From contig CANDOC010000006.1 in NCBI GenBank assembly GCA_947387575.1, forward strand, positions 1 to 64,000: a stretch of DNA of 64,000 nucleotides, written 5' to 3'. This document shows, piece by piece, positions 39,014-48,057 of this stretch (positions are counted from its first letter, which is position 1; each line of letters begins with the position of its first letter). Below the pieces are notes generated by a model, which saw only the letters and a list, made by a program, of their open reading frames with translations, did not search any database and was not told the origin of the DNA. The position numbers and the translations under genes are program-made. This DNA comes from Spongorhabdus nitratireducens. GTDB taxonomy: Bacteria > Pseudomonadota > Gammaproteobacteria > Pseudomonadales > Endozoicomonadaceae.

Positions 39014-40480
39014 ATGTCTTCTATTTACTGTCCTTTGAGACACAATGCCATTCACTTCCCGAATCATACTGCACTGGCTTGCGGCGAGAGTGTACTGAGT
39101 TATCAGCAACTGGATTATCAAGTCGAAGTCTGTCGGCGAGTATTGAGTCAACATGGCGTAACTGTCGGGCAACGACTGGGCATTGTCAGCCATAATTCGC
39201 CGCAGCTGCTCATCCTGTTATTGGCATGCTGGCGAGAGGGGGTTGTTGTTTGTCCGCTAAACCCCAGATTTTCCGTTCAGCATTTAAATTCGCTGATTCT
39301 GCAGCTGGATTTACAGGCTTGCTGGCTTGAAGAGCCTGACCAGAATGCCGGAATAATGGCCAATCTGTTGAATTGGAACGGTACCGCCAGAGATCCGGGC
39401 GATCGTGATGCGCTGGCTGAACTGCAGCTGCAAGATTCCGATATCTGTACATTGCTAATGACTTCCGGAAGCAGTGGTAAAGCCAAGGCCGTGGCGCTTT
39501 CTCTGGCGAACTTTGTGGACAGTGCCCGTTGTTCCGAAAATATACTGGACTTGCATGCCGGTGATGGCTGGCTGTTTTCTCTGCCGTTGTTTCATGTCGG
39601 CGGTATGGCGATTATCTTCCGCTGCTTGCTGGCTTCTGCGGCACTGATCCTGCCAGAGAAGACAGCAGAGCTTGCAGGTATCCTGCGCCAGCAGCATGTC
39701 ACCCATCTGTCGATGGTGAATACTCAGCTGTACCGGTTGCTGGATTCAGATCTGGACTGGTCGCAGACATCAGCCAGGGTCATGCTGCTGGGTGGCAGTG
39801 CGGTTACGCCTTCACTGGTGCAGCAGTGTCGTTCAGCGGGTTTAAAAGTGCTGACCAGTTTCGGTATGACAGAAACAACCGCACTGGCCTGTTGTGGGGA
39901 GCCAATTGATATCAACGGGGTGCTGACTTCCGGAGCTCCGTTACCTAGCAGGGACATAGTGTTGGCTGACAATGGCGAGATATTGCTAAGGGGGCCGGGG
40001 GTATTTTCAGGCTACTGGATAAATGGTGAATTGGATTCAGTTCGAGATGAAAATGGCTGGTTTCATAGCCGCGACAAGGCGCGCTGGGTTCAGGGGCAGC
40101 TGTTGGTGGAAGGGCGCTTGGATAATATGATGATTTCCGGTGGAGAAAATATTCAGCCGGAAGAAATCGAGCGAGTGCTTCAGGCGGATCCGGATATTGC
40201 CGAAGCGCTGGTTGTACCAGTTAACAGTCAAGAGTTCGGTCAGCGACCGGTTGCTTTTATCCATCGTAAAAACTCCGGACTTGAAGCCCCACAGATAGCT
40301 GAACGACTGGCAGCAGCTCTGGCAAAGTTTAAAGTGCCGGATTATTTTATTCTGTGTTCCGGGCCACTGGCTGATTCCGGGCTGAAAGTTAATCGTCGTC
40401 ACTACAAAGAGCGTGCGCTGGAAATCATGTCTAATGGTGAGAAGCATACGCTCCGGGATGGCTTTATTGTTAATAGTTGA
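39014..40480 (+). CDS. menE: o-succinylbenzoate-CoA ligase
   Basis: 488 residues, adenylate-forming family. It activates OSB with CoA for MenB. The P-loop-like LLMTSGSSGKAKAVALS is near residue 148, the A5 motif TSFGMTETTALACC near 282, and the A7-A8 region DKARWVQGQLLVEGRLDNMM then SGGENIQPEEIE near 375. The C-terminal Lys (GLKVNRRHYK) is near 460. It is separated from menFDHBC by three genes, so it has its own promoter. I see no good SD before ATG 39014. Confidence 0.92.
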   Translation: MSSIYCPLRHNAIHFPNHTALACGESVLSYQQLDYQVEVCRRVLSQHGVTVGQRLGIVSHNSPQLLILLLACWREGVVVCPLNPRFSVQHLNSLILQLDLQACWLEEPDQNAGIMANLLNWNGTARDPGDRDALAELQLQDSDICTLLMTSGSSGKAKAVALSLANFVDSARCSENILDLHAGDGWLFSLPLFHVGGMAIIFRCLLASAALILPEKTAELAGILRQQHVTHLSMVNTQLYRLLDSDLDWSQTSARVMLLGGSAVTPSLVQQCRSAGLKVLTSFGMTETTALACCGEPIDINGVLTSGAPLPSRDIVLADNGEILLRGPGVFSGYWINGELDSVRDENGWFHSRDKARWVQGQLLVEGRLDNMMISGGENIQPEEIERVLQADPDIAEALVVPVNSQEFGQRPVAFIHRKNSGLEAPQIAERLAAALAKFKVPDYFILCSGPLADSGLKVNRRHYKERALEIMSNGEKHTLRDGFIVNS

Positions 40481-40520
40481 ACTGCTGTGTGTCTAAAACC
40501 GGAGTTAAGCTGGCGATATT

Positions 40521-41069
40521 ATGAGAGCATTTATAGCGATCAATCTGACAGCAGAACTCAGCAGGCAGTTACAGGCTGAAGCCATGCTGAATGACTTTGG
40601 TTCCGGCTTTCAGAAAATGCGCTGGCTGGAACCGGGGAACTGCCATATAACCCTTCGCTTTCTGGGAGAAGTACCAGAATATCTGCTGGAGTCATTCTGG
40701 GATGATGCCCGGTTGTTTTTACAGTGTCAGCCCGCACTGAAACTGGAGTCAGGCAAGATGCTACTGCTGCCGCGGGGTAAACACCCCAAGGTGTTGGCCG
40801 TTGCAGTCAACAGCTCGCCTGAGCTGGAGTTCATGGCAAAGCGGCTCGAGGATATTGCCAGAATACATGGCCTTGCTCCTGAGCATAAACGCTTTCTACC
40901 TCATATTACGCTGGCTCGTTTTTCGCGTGGAGCAAGTGTTGAATACTTTGGCCTTGATGATGTGGAATCCTGTCTGTTTCAGGTCAGCCAAGTTGACCTG
41001 ATGCAGAGCCGGCTGGATTCAGCCGGGGCAAAATATCAGGTATTGGACAGTGTGGTACTGACCGGTTAG
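40521..41069 (+). CDS. thpR: RNA 2',3'-cyclic phosphodiesterase
   Basis: 182 residues, the 2H phosphoesterase fold (LigT/ThpR). Both catalytic H-x-T/S-x motifs are present: CHITLRFLGE near residue 41 and PHITLARFSRG near 128. It hydrolyses RNA 2',3'-cyclic phosphates and may also join tRNA halves in vitro. Convergent with the JAMM-like gene, 6 bases apart. Confidence 0.93.
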   Translation: MRAFIAINLTAELSRQLQAEAMLNDFGSGFQKMRWLEPGNCHITLRFLGEVPEYLLESFWDDARLFLQCQPALKLESGKMLLLPRGKHPKVLAVAVNSSPELEFMAKRLEDIARIHGLAPEHKRFLPHITLARFSRGASVEYFGLDDVESCLFQVSQVDLMQSRLDSAGAKYQVLDSVVLTG

Positions 41070-41075
41070 CACGCA

Positions 41076-41888
41076 TTACAGTACTTCAAAGCCCTCATCA
41101 TCTTCGCTGGTGGCTGTTTCGGAAATTGCCCGGATCAGTTGCAGCTGTTCAAAAGCCTGCGTCCCGGTTTCAGGATTAAATTCTGCAGTAAAGAACTCGT
41201 GGTTGAGTGTTTGGGCCAGATCCCGGTTCATAATCATGCGACTGCTTTCAACGTTGGCGGTATAACCCGGAATCAGATCAAGCGTATCCCGCATCTGTCG
41301 CATAGCGGTGGGAATATCACCTTTGGATTCGGTATAACGGGCCAGATGCAGGCCGGAAAAAATTGCATCGTAAAGTGGTGAATCCCGTCCGGGAAGATGA
41401 CTGTCGTAGGGCTGGAAGGCTTGTCTGACCTGACGATAGTCTGGGCTTCTGGATCGTTTCCGTACAATCAACGCATAAATTCTATGCCCGCTTTGAATCA
41501 GGGTTAGCGCTGCTCTGGTATAAATTCTGTCCGGAATCTGGTGAGTCAGCAGAATATCACGAATGGAGGGCGGTGCAGTGGCCACTGCATCGCTGGTCAC
41601 TGCAGGGTGGTTATGAAAGTTTCCTACCACCCGTTGTCCTGCTCGACTTGTCCTTATCATTTGGTCAATCCCCCGGAAACCACATTCGCCGATTTCATGG
41701 GTGGTCTGGGGCCGCATGGTTAACAGGGTGTTATGGACGACCAGTCTGCTGAATACAGGCTGCCCGGCAGTTTGTGCTGAAATCATCGAATGTAGACACC
41801 GGGCGAACTCCGGGCTTAAGGTCAGGACTGAAGGTGATGCTATACGGCAGCCTTGGGCCAGTTGATCAATATAGTGATCCAGTTTCAT
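41076..41888 (-). CDS. JAMM/RadC-like putative metalloprotein of unknown role
   Basis: 270 residues from ATG 41888 (MKLDHYIDQLAQG). A segment near residues 88-112, VVGNFHNHP then PPSIRDILLTH, matches the H-x-H-P...S-x-x-D zinc-binding signature of JAMM/MPN and RadC domains, with a longer spacer (13 residues after the HNH) than usual. An upstream acidic residue in HEIGECGFRG could be the catalytic Glu. The following ALTLIQSGHRIYALIV could be the next core strands. The second half (140-270) is helical and resembles a TPR-like region (DIPTAMRQMRDTLDLIPGY). No signal peptide. A de-ubiquitin-like or isopeptidase role cannot be assumed. A TTG four codons upstream is the alternative start. Confidence 0.6.
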   Translation of the reverse strand: MKLDHYIDQLAQGCRIASPSVLTLSPEFARCLHSMISAQTAGQPVFSRLVVHNTLLTMRPQTTHEIGECGFRGIDQMIRTSRAGQRVVGNFHNHPAVTSDAVATAPPSIRDILLTHQIPDRIYTRAALTLIQSGHRIYALIVRKRSRSPDYRQVRQAFQPYDSHLPGRDSPLYDAIFSGLHLARYTESKGDIPTAMRQMRDTLDLIPGYTANVESSRMIMNRDLAQTLNHEFFTAEFNPETGTQAFEQLQLIRAISETATSEDDEGFEVL

Positions 41889-41979
41889 TCTATGCTGCAA
41901 CTTTATGTTGTATAGAAATAAACCATGAGGGGAATGCCTGATTAACCGTATATAACGGGCTTCTCTATCCGGTTATTTA

Positions 41980-42140
41980 GAGCCTGTTCACAATCTTATC
42001 GAGGGCTGCAAATGCCGATAAAAAACTCAGGTGCTCCGCTTTTCCTCGTTACATAGCACCACTATGCGCCTCGAAAAATCGAAGCACCTGAGTTTTTTCT
42101 CAACATTTTCGCTATCCACGAAAGATCATGAACAGGCTCT
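41980..42140. repeat. 161-bp palindromic MITE-like element
   Basis: Terminal inverted repeats AGAGCCTGTTCA (41979-41990) and TGAACAGGCTCT (42129-42140) bound an almost fully self-complementary sequence. Inner arms AAAAAACTCAGGTGCT and AGCACCTGAGTTTTTT flank a centre where CATAGCACCACTATG is itself an inverted repeat. TTA lies on both sides of GAGCC...GGCTC, a possible 3-bp target duplication. It carries no gene, and the transcript would form a very long hairpin. It ends 24 bases before the yjbQ start, so it replaces the normal upstream region of that gene. Confidence 0.8.
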
Positions 42141-42164
42141 TAAACTTATTTGGAAAATATTTAT

Positions 42165-42590
42165 ATGTGGCAACAGCAACGGATTCAGCTCAGACCTTAT
42201 TCCCGTGGCTATCACTTGATTACCGATGAAATTTTGCGAAATTTGCCTCAACTGCAGGGTTACAGGGTGGGGTTGGTGCACCTGTTTATCCAGCATAGCT
42301 CGGCCTCACTGACGATCAATGAGAATGCGGATCCGACTGTCAGATCTGATATGGAGCGACATCTGAATAAACTGGCGCCGGAAAACGAGCCGCATTACCA
42401 GCATACTTACGAAGGGCCAGATGATATGCCTGCTCATATCAAAAGCAGCCTGATGGGGTGTGAACTGACGATACCCGTTACTAACGGACGGCTGTCACTG
42501 GGAACATGGCAGGGCATATGGTTGGGAGAGCACAGGGATCATGGTGGCAGCCGAAGCATAATAGCTACTTTGCAGGGTGAATCCCGTTAA
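42165..42590 (+). CDS. yjbQ: UPF0047/YjbQ family protein
   Basis: 141 residues from ATG 42165 ([15 protein letters not shown]). Family marks are [27 protein letters not shown] near residues 40-65 with conserved His and Asp, [19 protein letters not shown] near 84, and [19 protein letters not shown] near 115. The family is widespread with reported weak thiamine phosphate synthase activity; the true role is unclear. The MITE-like palindrome ends just upstream. Confidence 0.92.
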   Translation: MWQQQRIQLRPYSRGYHLITDEILRNLPQLQGYRVGLVHLFIQHSSASLTINENADPTVRSDMERHLNKLAPENEPHYQHTYEGPDDMPAHIKSSLMGCELTIPVTNGRLSLGTWQGIWLGEHRDHGGSRSIIATLQGESR

Positions 42591-42690
42591 CCTTGCTGCA
42601 AGGGAGCATTGCCTTAGGTGAATCTGGGAATGTGCGTCTGATAGACAGGAGAGGATACTGCAACCTTCGATAATAATAGGGTTGCAGTGC

Positions 42691-43644
42691 ATGCAGGGGA
42701 TAGTAAGTAGAATAAAAATCCGGGGGACGGAAATACTGGGTCTGGTTACTGTCTGTGCAGTGATGTTGTCTGTAGTCAATCCGGTGCTGGCAAAGGAAAA
42801 TCTGATTATCCGGCAGCGACAGGATCATGATCGTCATGCTACGGACTATGGTGTCAATGTAACCACAGAGCTTCCTGCTGCAACTATCAAGCGTATCGAG
42901 GGTACGATTCAGGGCAATTTTTATCGCAGTGGACGGGCCGCAGGTTTGTCGCCGAAGGTTCTTCAGCGATTTGTAACCCTCTTTCAGCGACAGATCGACT
43001 TCAGTCGTGATTTACGAACGGGTGATCACTTTGAAGTGTTGCTGACAGGGACATCAGGCAGTAATCCGGAATTGCTGGCCGCACGGCTGCATTTAACCAA
43101 AGGCACTTTTACGGCACTGAAAGATCAGGACGGGCAGTTTTACACTGAGGATGGTTTACGACTGGGTACTTCTTTTTCCCGTTACCCTGTCGGCAAAGGC
43201 TTTCGCATCAGCTCTGATTTTAACTTGCGCCGGGTTCATCCTGTAACCGGCAAAATATCACCCCATAAAGGTACCGACTGGGCGGTGCCTGTGGGTACTC
43301 CGGTAAAGGCGACAGCAGCCGGAGTTGTCGTACGGGCTGTAAAAAACCACCCGCAGGCCGGAAACTATATCGAAATCAAAACGGCCGGACGCTATGTCAC
43401 CCGGTTTCTGCATCTCGACAGCCTGAATGTTAAAAGCGGGGACCGGGTTAAAAAAGGGCAGATCATTGGCCGTAGTGGTAACAGTGGTTTGTCTACCGGG
43501 CCCCATTTGCACTATGAAATGTCTATAGACGGGCTGGCTGTTGATGTAATGAAAGTCAGGCTGCCGGATGACAGCCTGTTAAGTGATACCGAATTGGCCG
43601 GGTTTAAAGCACGCACTGAAAAATTAGTGGTGTTAATGGACTAG
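42691..43644 (+). CDS. periplasmic LytM/M23 murein endopeptidase
   Basis: 317 residues from ATG 42691; a TTG at 42682 is an alternative start. A signal sequence (ILGLVTVCAVMLSVVNPVLA) is followed by a domain like the middle part of MepM/YebA (RQIDFSRDLRTGDHFEVL). The zinc peptidase core has HPVTGKISPHKGTDWAVPVG with the H-x3-D metal pair, then LSTGPHLHYEM with the H-x-H pair. It should cleave D-Ala-mDAP cross-links. It is shorter than E. coli MepM, lacking a LysM region. Start choice is uncertain because neither candidate has a well-spaced SD. Confidence 0.87.
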   Translation: MQGIVSRIKIRGTEILGLVTVCAVMLSVVNPVLAKENLIIRQRQDHDRHATDYGVNVTTELPAATIKRIEGTIQGNFYRSGRAAGLSPKVLQRFVTLFQRQIDFSRDLRTGDHFEVLLTGTSGSNPELLAARLHLTKGTFTALKDQDGQFYTEDGLRLGTSFSRYPVGKGFRISSDFNLRRVHPVTGKISPHKGTDWAVPVGTPVKATAAGVVVRAVKNHPQAGNYIEIKTAGRYVTRFLHLDSLNVKSGDRVKKGQIIGRSGNSGLSTGPHLHYEMSIDGLAVDVMKVRLPDDSLLSDTELAGFKARTEKLVVLMD

Positions 43645-43663
43645 AGCTCTCCCGCTTTGTTGA

Positions 43664-44659
43664 TTATTCAGCAAAAGACAGCAGATGTTTCTTGACGGCT
43701 TCAGATGCAAAAGCCTGATCAACACTGGTCCGATAAATCCGGAAGTAATCTTCCCGGCTCAGATCAAACTGCTCCATTACTTTGCGAACTTCTTCGGTCA
43801 TCGTGGTATTGGATACAGTCCGGTTATCGGTGTTGATGGTGACCGGTAACTGATCCTGGTAGAAGGCCCCGAAGGGGTGGCTTTCGAGTCGTTCTACAGC
43901 TTTGGTTTGAACATTGCTGGTCGGGCAGGTTTCCAGTCCGGTATTGCGGGATTTTACCAGGGCATAGGCTTCAGCGTGACCGGTAATATGAATGCCGTGA
44001 CCCACTCGCTCGGCACCCAGCAGTTCGATGGCATCATAGACGTTTTGACCGACACCTTGCTCACCCGCATGAATGGTGACGCGGTAGCCTTTCTCCAGAG
44101 CGTACTGGGCGTAGGGAATAAACTCATGGCAGAAACCGGGTAATTCACTGGCCGCCAGATCAAACCCGACCACGCCGTCGTTCAGGTAGCGGGCACCGGC
44201 ATCGATAACATCATTGATCCGATCCTTGGGCATGGTTCTTAAAATAGACAGAATGCAGTTGCCGTGAATGTCGTACTGCTGTTCTGCTTTCTTGATGCCT
44301 TTGACGACGCTGTCAATAATCTGATCCAGTGTCAGTCCCTGCTGCATATGGAGCAAGGGACCAAAGCGCACTTCCAGATACTTGACGTTTTCCTGTGCCG
44401 CATCTTCGTACAGCTCAAAGGTAATGCGCTCGATGGCCTCAGCGGTTTGCATAACGGCAACTGGCAGTGCGAAACGGCTGATGTATTCGTCCAGGTTTGG
44501 GCAGTCGTCAGGAACAATCAGGTGAGGTTTGAGTTCGGCGACATTATCTGCAGGCAGAGCAATACCCTGTTCAAGCGCCAGGTCAATGATAGTCTGGGGG
44601 CGAATGCTGCCATCGAGGTGGCAATGTAGATCTATTTTGGGCAGGTCAAAAGAATTCAT
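43664..44659 (-). CDS. add: adenosine deaminase
   Basis: 331 residues. It deaminates adenosine and deoxyadenosine. The Zn motif [11 protein letters not shown] is at residues 8-18, the [10 protein letters not shown] segment near 95, the catalytic HAGE near 195, a second His in RVGHGIHI near 215, and the metal Asp in TINTDNR near 275. The last part, SNTTMTEE, is typical. Convergent with the LytM gene. Confidence 0.95.
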   Translation of the reverse strand: MNSFDLPKIDLHCHLDGSIRPQTIIDLALEQGIALPADNVAELKPHLIVPDDCPNLDEYISRFALPVAVMQTAEAIERITFELYEDAAQENVKYLEVRFGPLLHMQQGLTLDQIIDSVVKGIKKAEQQYDIHGNCILSILRTMPKDRINDVIDAGARYLNDGVVGFDLAASELPGFCHEFIPYAQYALEKGYRVTIHAGEQGVGQNVYDAIELLGAERVGHGIHITGHAEAYALVKSRNTGLETCPTSNVQTKAVERLESHPFGAFYQDQLPVTINTDNRTVSNTTMTEEVRKVMEQFDLSREDYFRIYRTSVDQAFASEAVKKHLLSFAE

Positions 44660-44883
44660 ATTCTACTCAGGGGGTATGAAACAGTCGCAGTAAGCTTGCT
44701 GCAGCAACAGTTGCATACTTCATAATCAGGACATTTACGGTGCCTGGTAGAAACTCCCGAACCAGATTAACGGGATTATATGAAGTCATTTTGACGTCGA
44801 CACACAGCCTAGCACTGCCGTAATACATGGATCAACAGGGACTTTTCCTAATAAGTGTCCGGTAACCAGTATAAAGCCTTGAG

Positions 44884-44897
44884 TTGACAGATATCAC
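44884..44897 (+). promoter_or_regulatory. FNR-type operator before ubiU
   Basis: TTGACAGATATCAC matches the FNR consensus TTGAT-N4-ATCAA at 8 of 10 bases. A -10-like TAGTAT lies at 44920-44925, which puts the start near 44932 and the box centre at about -41.5, the class II FNR position. E. coli ubiUV is reported to be Fnr-activated, so the site agrees with known regulation of the homologue. Confidence 0.6.
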
Positions 44898-44955
44898 AAA
44901 GTGGCCGGTTAGTGCTTGCTAGTATCCGCCATAATTTGTATCCGGAGTATGAATT

Positions 44956-45954
44956 ATGGAGCTGGTTTGTCCGGCGGGCAGCCTTCCGGCACTGAAGGCT
45001 GCTGTTGAAAATGGTGCCGATGCCGTTTATATCGGTTTTCGGGATGATACCAATGCCCGGCACTTTGCCGGCCTCAACTTTAATGAGAAAAGAGCACAAC
45101 AGGCGCTGGACCATGCTCGAAGCCGCGGTGTAAAGCTGCTGGTGGCCATTAATACCTTTCCCCAGCCGGGACGCTGGGACAGCTGGAAGCGGGCCGTAGA
45201 TAGTGCGGCCGATCTCGGCGCGGATGCCATTATTGCAGCAGATACCGGTGTGCTGGATTATGCTGCCAAACGTCACCCTGATACCTCGCTGCACCTGTCA
45301 GTTCAGGGTTCGGCAACCAGCAAGGCTTCACTGGCTTTCTATCAGAAACACTTCAATATCAAGCGGGCGGTACTGCCCCGGGTTTTGTCCCTGAAACAGG
45401 TGATCAAGCTGGCTGAAAATACGCCGGTTCCTCTTGAAGTCTTTGCCTTTGGCAGCCTGTGCATTATGGCTGAAGGTCGTTGCCTGCTGTCGTCTTATAT
45501 GACCGGACAGTCACCCAATAATTTTGGCGCCTGTTCGCCGGCATCTGCGGTACGCTGGGAAGAAAAATCCGATGGTAGTCTGGACTGCCGTCTGAACGGT
45601 GTACTGACCGACCGTTTTGCGCCGGGAGAGCGTGCTGGTTATCCGACACTGTGCAAGGGCCGTTACAACTGTGATGGTAAAACCTTCCACGTTATTGAAG
45701 AGCCGGTCAGTCTGAATACCATGAACCTGCTGCCACAGTTGATGAAAGCAGGTATCTCTGCAGTGAAAATTGAAGGACGTCAGCGCAGCCCGGCTTATAC
45801 GGCTGATGTTGCTCGTGTCTGGAGTCAGGCCATTGCCCGCTGCAAGGCCAACCCTGAAGGTTTTACTGTTGATAGTCAGTGGGAAGAAACCATGGCAGGC
45901 CTTTCCGAGGGCTCACAGACAACACTCGGCGCGTACAGCCGCCCCTGGCAGTAA
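44956..45954 (+). CDS. ubiU: O2-independent ubiquinone hydroxylation subunit UbiU
   Basis: 332 residues, peptidase U32 family (YhbU). With UbiV and UbiT it hydroxylates the ubiquinone ring without oxygen, using prephenate as hydroxyl donor and Fe-S clusters. Conserved Cys are in FGSLCIMAEGRCLLSS near residue 169 and in YPTLCKGRYNCDGK near 230, the four expected cluster ligands. The N-terminus MELVCPAGSLPALKAAVENG is typical. 13 bases before ubiV. Confidence 0.93.
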   Translation: MELVCPAGSLPALKAAVENGADAVYIGFRDDTNARHFAGLNFNEKRAQQALDHARSRGVKLLVAINTFPQPGRWDSWKRAVDSAADLGADAIIAADTGVLDYAAKRHPDTSLHLSVQGSATSKASLAFYQKHFNIKRAVLPRVLSLKQVIKLAENTPVPLEVFAFGSLCIMAEGRCLLSSYMTGQSPNNFGACSPASAVRWEEKSDGSLDCRLNGVLTDRFAPGERAGYPTLCKGRYNCDGKTFHVIEEPVSLNTMNLLPQLMKAGISAVKIEGRQRSPAYTADVARVWSQAIARCKANPEGFTVDSQWEETMAGLSEGSQTTLGAYSRPWQ

Positions 45955-45967
45955 TAAGGAGAAAGGG

Positions 45968-46843
45968 ATGCAGATTACACTGGGAACCATGCCATTCTTC
46001 TGGAAGCGGGATGAAGTACTGGCCTTTTACAATAAAGTGGCCGAACTGCCGGTAGAGCGGGTTTATTTGGGTGAGACCGTTTGCTCCAAGCGACGTGCAC
46101 TCAATCTGAGCGACTGGCTGCAACTGGCAGAAATGCTGCAGGCTGCGGGTAAGGAAGTCGTGCTCAGTACACTGGGGCTGATTGAAGCAGAATCCGAGCT
46201 GAGCATGCTCAAGCGTATCTGTGAAAATGGCCGGTTTACCGTTGAAGCCAATGATATGGCGGCTGTTCACTACCTGTCCGAGCAGGGGCTGCCTTTCAGC
46301 TGTGGCCCCACCATGAATATTTACAATATTCACTCCCTGTCGCTGATGGCAAAGCTGGGCATGACCCATTGGGTGCCGCCTGTGGAAATGTCTGCCGAGC
46401 AGCTGGAGCTGTTGCTGGCAGAGGCAAAGCAGGCCGGGCTGAATATCAAGACTGAAGTCTTCAGCTGGGGCTTCCTGCCACTGGCCTATTCCGCTCGATG
46501 CTTTACCGCCCGGGCACGCAATACCCCCAAGGACAGCTGTGGCTTTGTCTGTGGTGAGTATCCGAAAGGCCTGCCAGCAGCCAGTCAGGAAAATGATGAC
46601 GTATTTACCCTGAATGGCATCCAGACCCTGTCCGGTCGCCACTGTGACCTGCTGGGACAATGGCAGCAAATGCAGAAAATCGGCGTCACCGGCATGCGGA
46701 TTGCGGCTGAACTGGATGCACCGGAAACCATTGAGCGCCTGCAGGGGTTATTACAGGGCAAGCAGGATTCAGTCTTGCCGGTCAATGCCTGTAATGGTTA
46801 CTGGTTCGGTGATGCCGGCATGGAGCGGGTCAGCCTGTCCTGA
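45968..46843 (+). CDS. ubiV: O2-independent ubiquinone hydroxylation subunit UbiV
   Basis: 291 residues from ATG 45968 (MQITLGTMPFFWKRDEV), with GAGAAAGG just upstream. The open frame continues upstream inside ubiU but that part is not family-like. A U32 family protein (YhbV) binding a [4Fe-4S] cluster. Cys are in ARCFTARARNTPKDSCGFVC near residues 175-195 and GETVCSKRR near 38. It works as a heterodimer with UbiU. UbiT is not in the window. Confidence 0.93.
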   Translation: MQITLGTMPFFWKRDEVLAFYNKVAELPVERVYLGETVCSKRRALNLSDWLQLAEMLQAAGKEVVLSTLGLIEAESELSMLKRICENGRFTVEANDMAAVHYLSEQGLPFSCGPTMNIYNIHSLSLMAKLGMTHWVPPVEMSAEQLELLLAEAKQAGLNIKTEVFSWGFLPLAYSARCFTARARNTPKDSCGFVCGEYPKGLPAASQENDDVFTLNGIQTLSGRHCDLLGQWQQMQKIGVTGMRIAAELDAPETIERLQGLLQGKQDSVLPVNACNGYWFGDAGMERVSLS

Positions 46844-46937
46844 CTTCTGTACGAAAAAATGAACCCTTCGGCTGGCGGGATGGTCTTACTGGAAATACAG
46901 TTTAAGTAATGACACGTCCGTCAGACGAGGTGGATAG

Positions 46938-47405
46938 ATGAGACAGAATACATGGATGCTGGCGTTGAGCGCCGTGATGGTCATGTTACTGGCCGGCTGT
47001 ATGGCCGATTTGACTGGTACAGCTTATAGCCGGGGTGAGGCTCGTCAGGCCCAGACCGTACGCTATGGTACCGTCAAGGAGCTGGAGCTGGTCAAGATTG
47101 AAGGTACCCAAAGTGGCATCGGTGCTGCTACCGGCGCTGCGGTTGGTGGCATCGGCGGATCGGGGCTGGGTGGTGGCAAGGGAACCACAATTTATTCCAT
47201 TGCCGGAGCGCTTGGTGGTGGCTTGCTGGGCAACTGGGCTGAGGAGCGGCTGACCCGTAAGCAGGGTGTGAATATTACCATTCAGCTGGACAATGGCGGC
47301 TACCTGTCGGTGGTTCAGGAAGTCGACCCGGCACAGAATTTTGCCATTGGTGCCCGTGTCAAAGTGTTGGATCAGGGCTCGGCAACCCGTGTGGTTCTGA
47401 ACTGA
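46938..47405 (+). CDS. SlyB-like outer-membrane lipoprotein
   Basis: 155 residues. The signal ends in the lipobox VMLLAGC (Cys 21). A glycine-zipper segment follows (GAATGAAVGGIGGSGLGGGK, GALGGGLLGNWAEE, residues about 60-105), then a small beta domain GVNITIQLDNGGYLSVVQE. This is the SlyB/Pcp lipoprotein pattern. SlyB supports outer-membrane stability, often under PhoPQ control. A strong terminator follows. Confidence 0.87.
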   Translation: MRQNTWMLALSAVMVMLLAGCMADLTGTAYSRGEARQAQTVRYGTVKELELVKIEGTQSGIGAATGAAVGGIGGSGLGGGKGTTIYSIAGALGGGLLGNWAEERLTRKQGVNITIQLDNGGYLSVVQEVDPAQNFAIGARVKVLDQGSATRVVLN

Positions 47406-47427
47406 TCAGAGCGTCAGGGTAATACTC

Positions 47428-47466
47428 AAAGGCCCCTGTGATAATTGCTATCACAGGGGCCTTTTT
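47428..47466 (+). terminator. intrinsic terminator after the SlyB-like gene
   Basis: AAAGGCCCCTGTGATA / TATCACAGGGGCCTTT, a near-perfect 16-bp stem with a short loop and T-run. It works in both directions and also ends the convergent thioesterase gene. Confidence 0.92.
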
Positions 47467-47491
47467 GTCTAGTCGGATAAATAAGCGCGTG

Positions 47492-47950
47492 TCAGCCCCG
47501 TTTTTCCCTGGCGGCGTACAGACCAAACTGGCTGGCAGCCAGTATTTCTCCCTGCATCACATTGATATGGACCTTGAGTCGGCTTTTTCCTTTACTGTCC
47601 AGCCCCTGGTTAAAACGTTCAACCGACTCCTCGGCTGCCAGAGTGGCGACCACCTGAAAATCATCAGTGATGGGCTTGAGGTAGTCGATATTGCTGGATG
47701 CAATAACCACTGTGGCATCGATATTGTTATGAGCGGCCAGCAATGAAGTCAGCCCCCAGCCAGCCAGCGTGGCACAGGATACAATGCTACCAGCAAAGCC
47801 GGTGCCTTTATCATTGCTGTTGGGTGTGAGCGGGCAGGTAAGAGTGAGTGAGGGTGGTTGCAGAGTGAAGCCACTGACCTGAAGTGACATGGCCCGGCTC
47901 AATGGAATATTGTCCAGAATAAACTGCTCGAGTTCCTTTGCTGTCTTCAT
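47492..47950 (-). CDS. hotdog-fold thioesterase, YiiD C-terminal type
   Basis: 152 residues. The segment TPNSNDKGTGFAGSIVSCATLAGWG near residues 40-65 is the family mark of the YiiD C-terminal putative thioesterase domain (N-D/H-K-x-T-x-F-x-G-S). In E. coli the domain is fused to a GNAT domain; here it stands alone. Substrate unknown, presumably an acyl-CoA or acyl-ACP. It lies downstream of the CULT gene on the same strand. Confidence 0.82.
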   Translation of the reverse strand: MKTAKELEQFILDNIPLSRAMSLQVSGFTLQPPSLTLTCPLTPNSNDKGTGFAGSIVSCATLAGWGLTSLLAAHNNIDATVVIASSNIDYLKPITDDFQVVATLAAEESVERFNQGLDSKGKSRLKVHINVMQGEILAASQFGLYAAREKRG

Positions 47951-48057
47951 ATCTGCTATACGCCTTTTCTTTCTGCTGTATACCCGTTGCAGGCATACTA
48001 TGTAATCGGTGAATCAGGGCATTCACATCATTTATGAATCTGTGGCAGATGGTATGA

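Noticed and set aside
45770-45967. Upstream extension of ubiV into ubiU
   Set aside because: The extra N-terminal residues are not U32-like. ATG 45968 has a good SD and gives the normal length.
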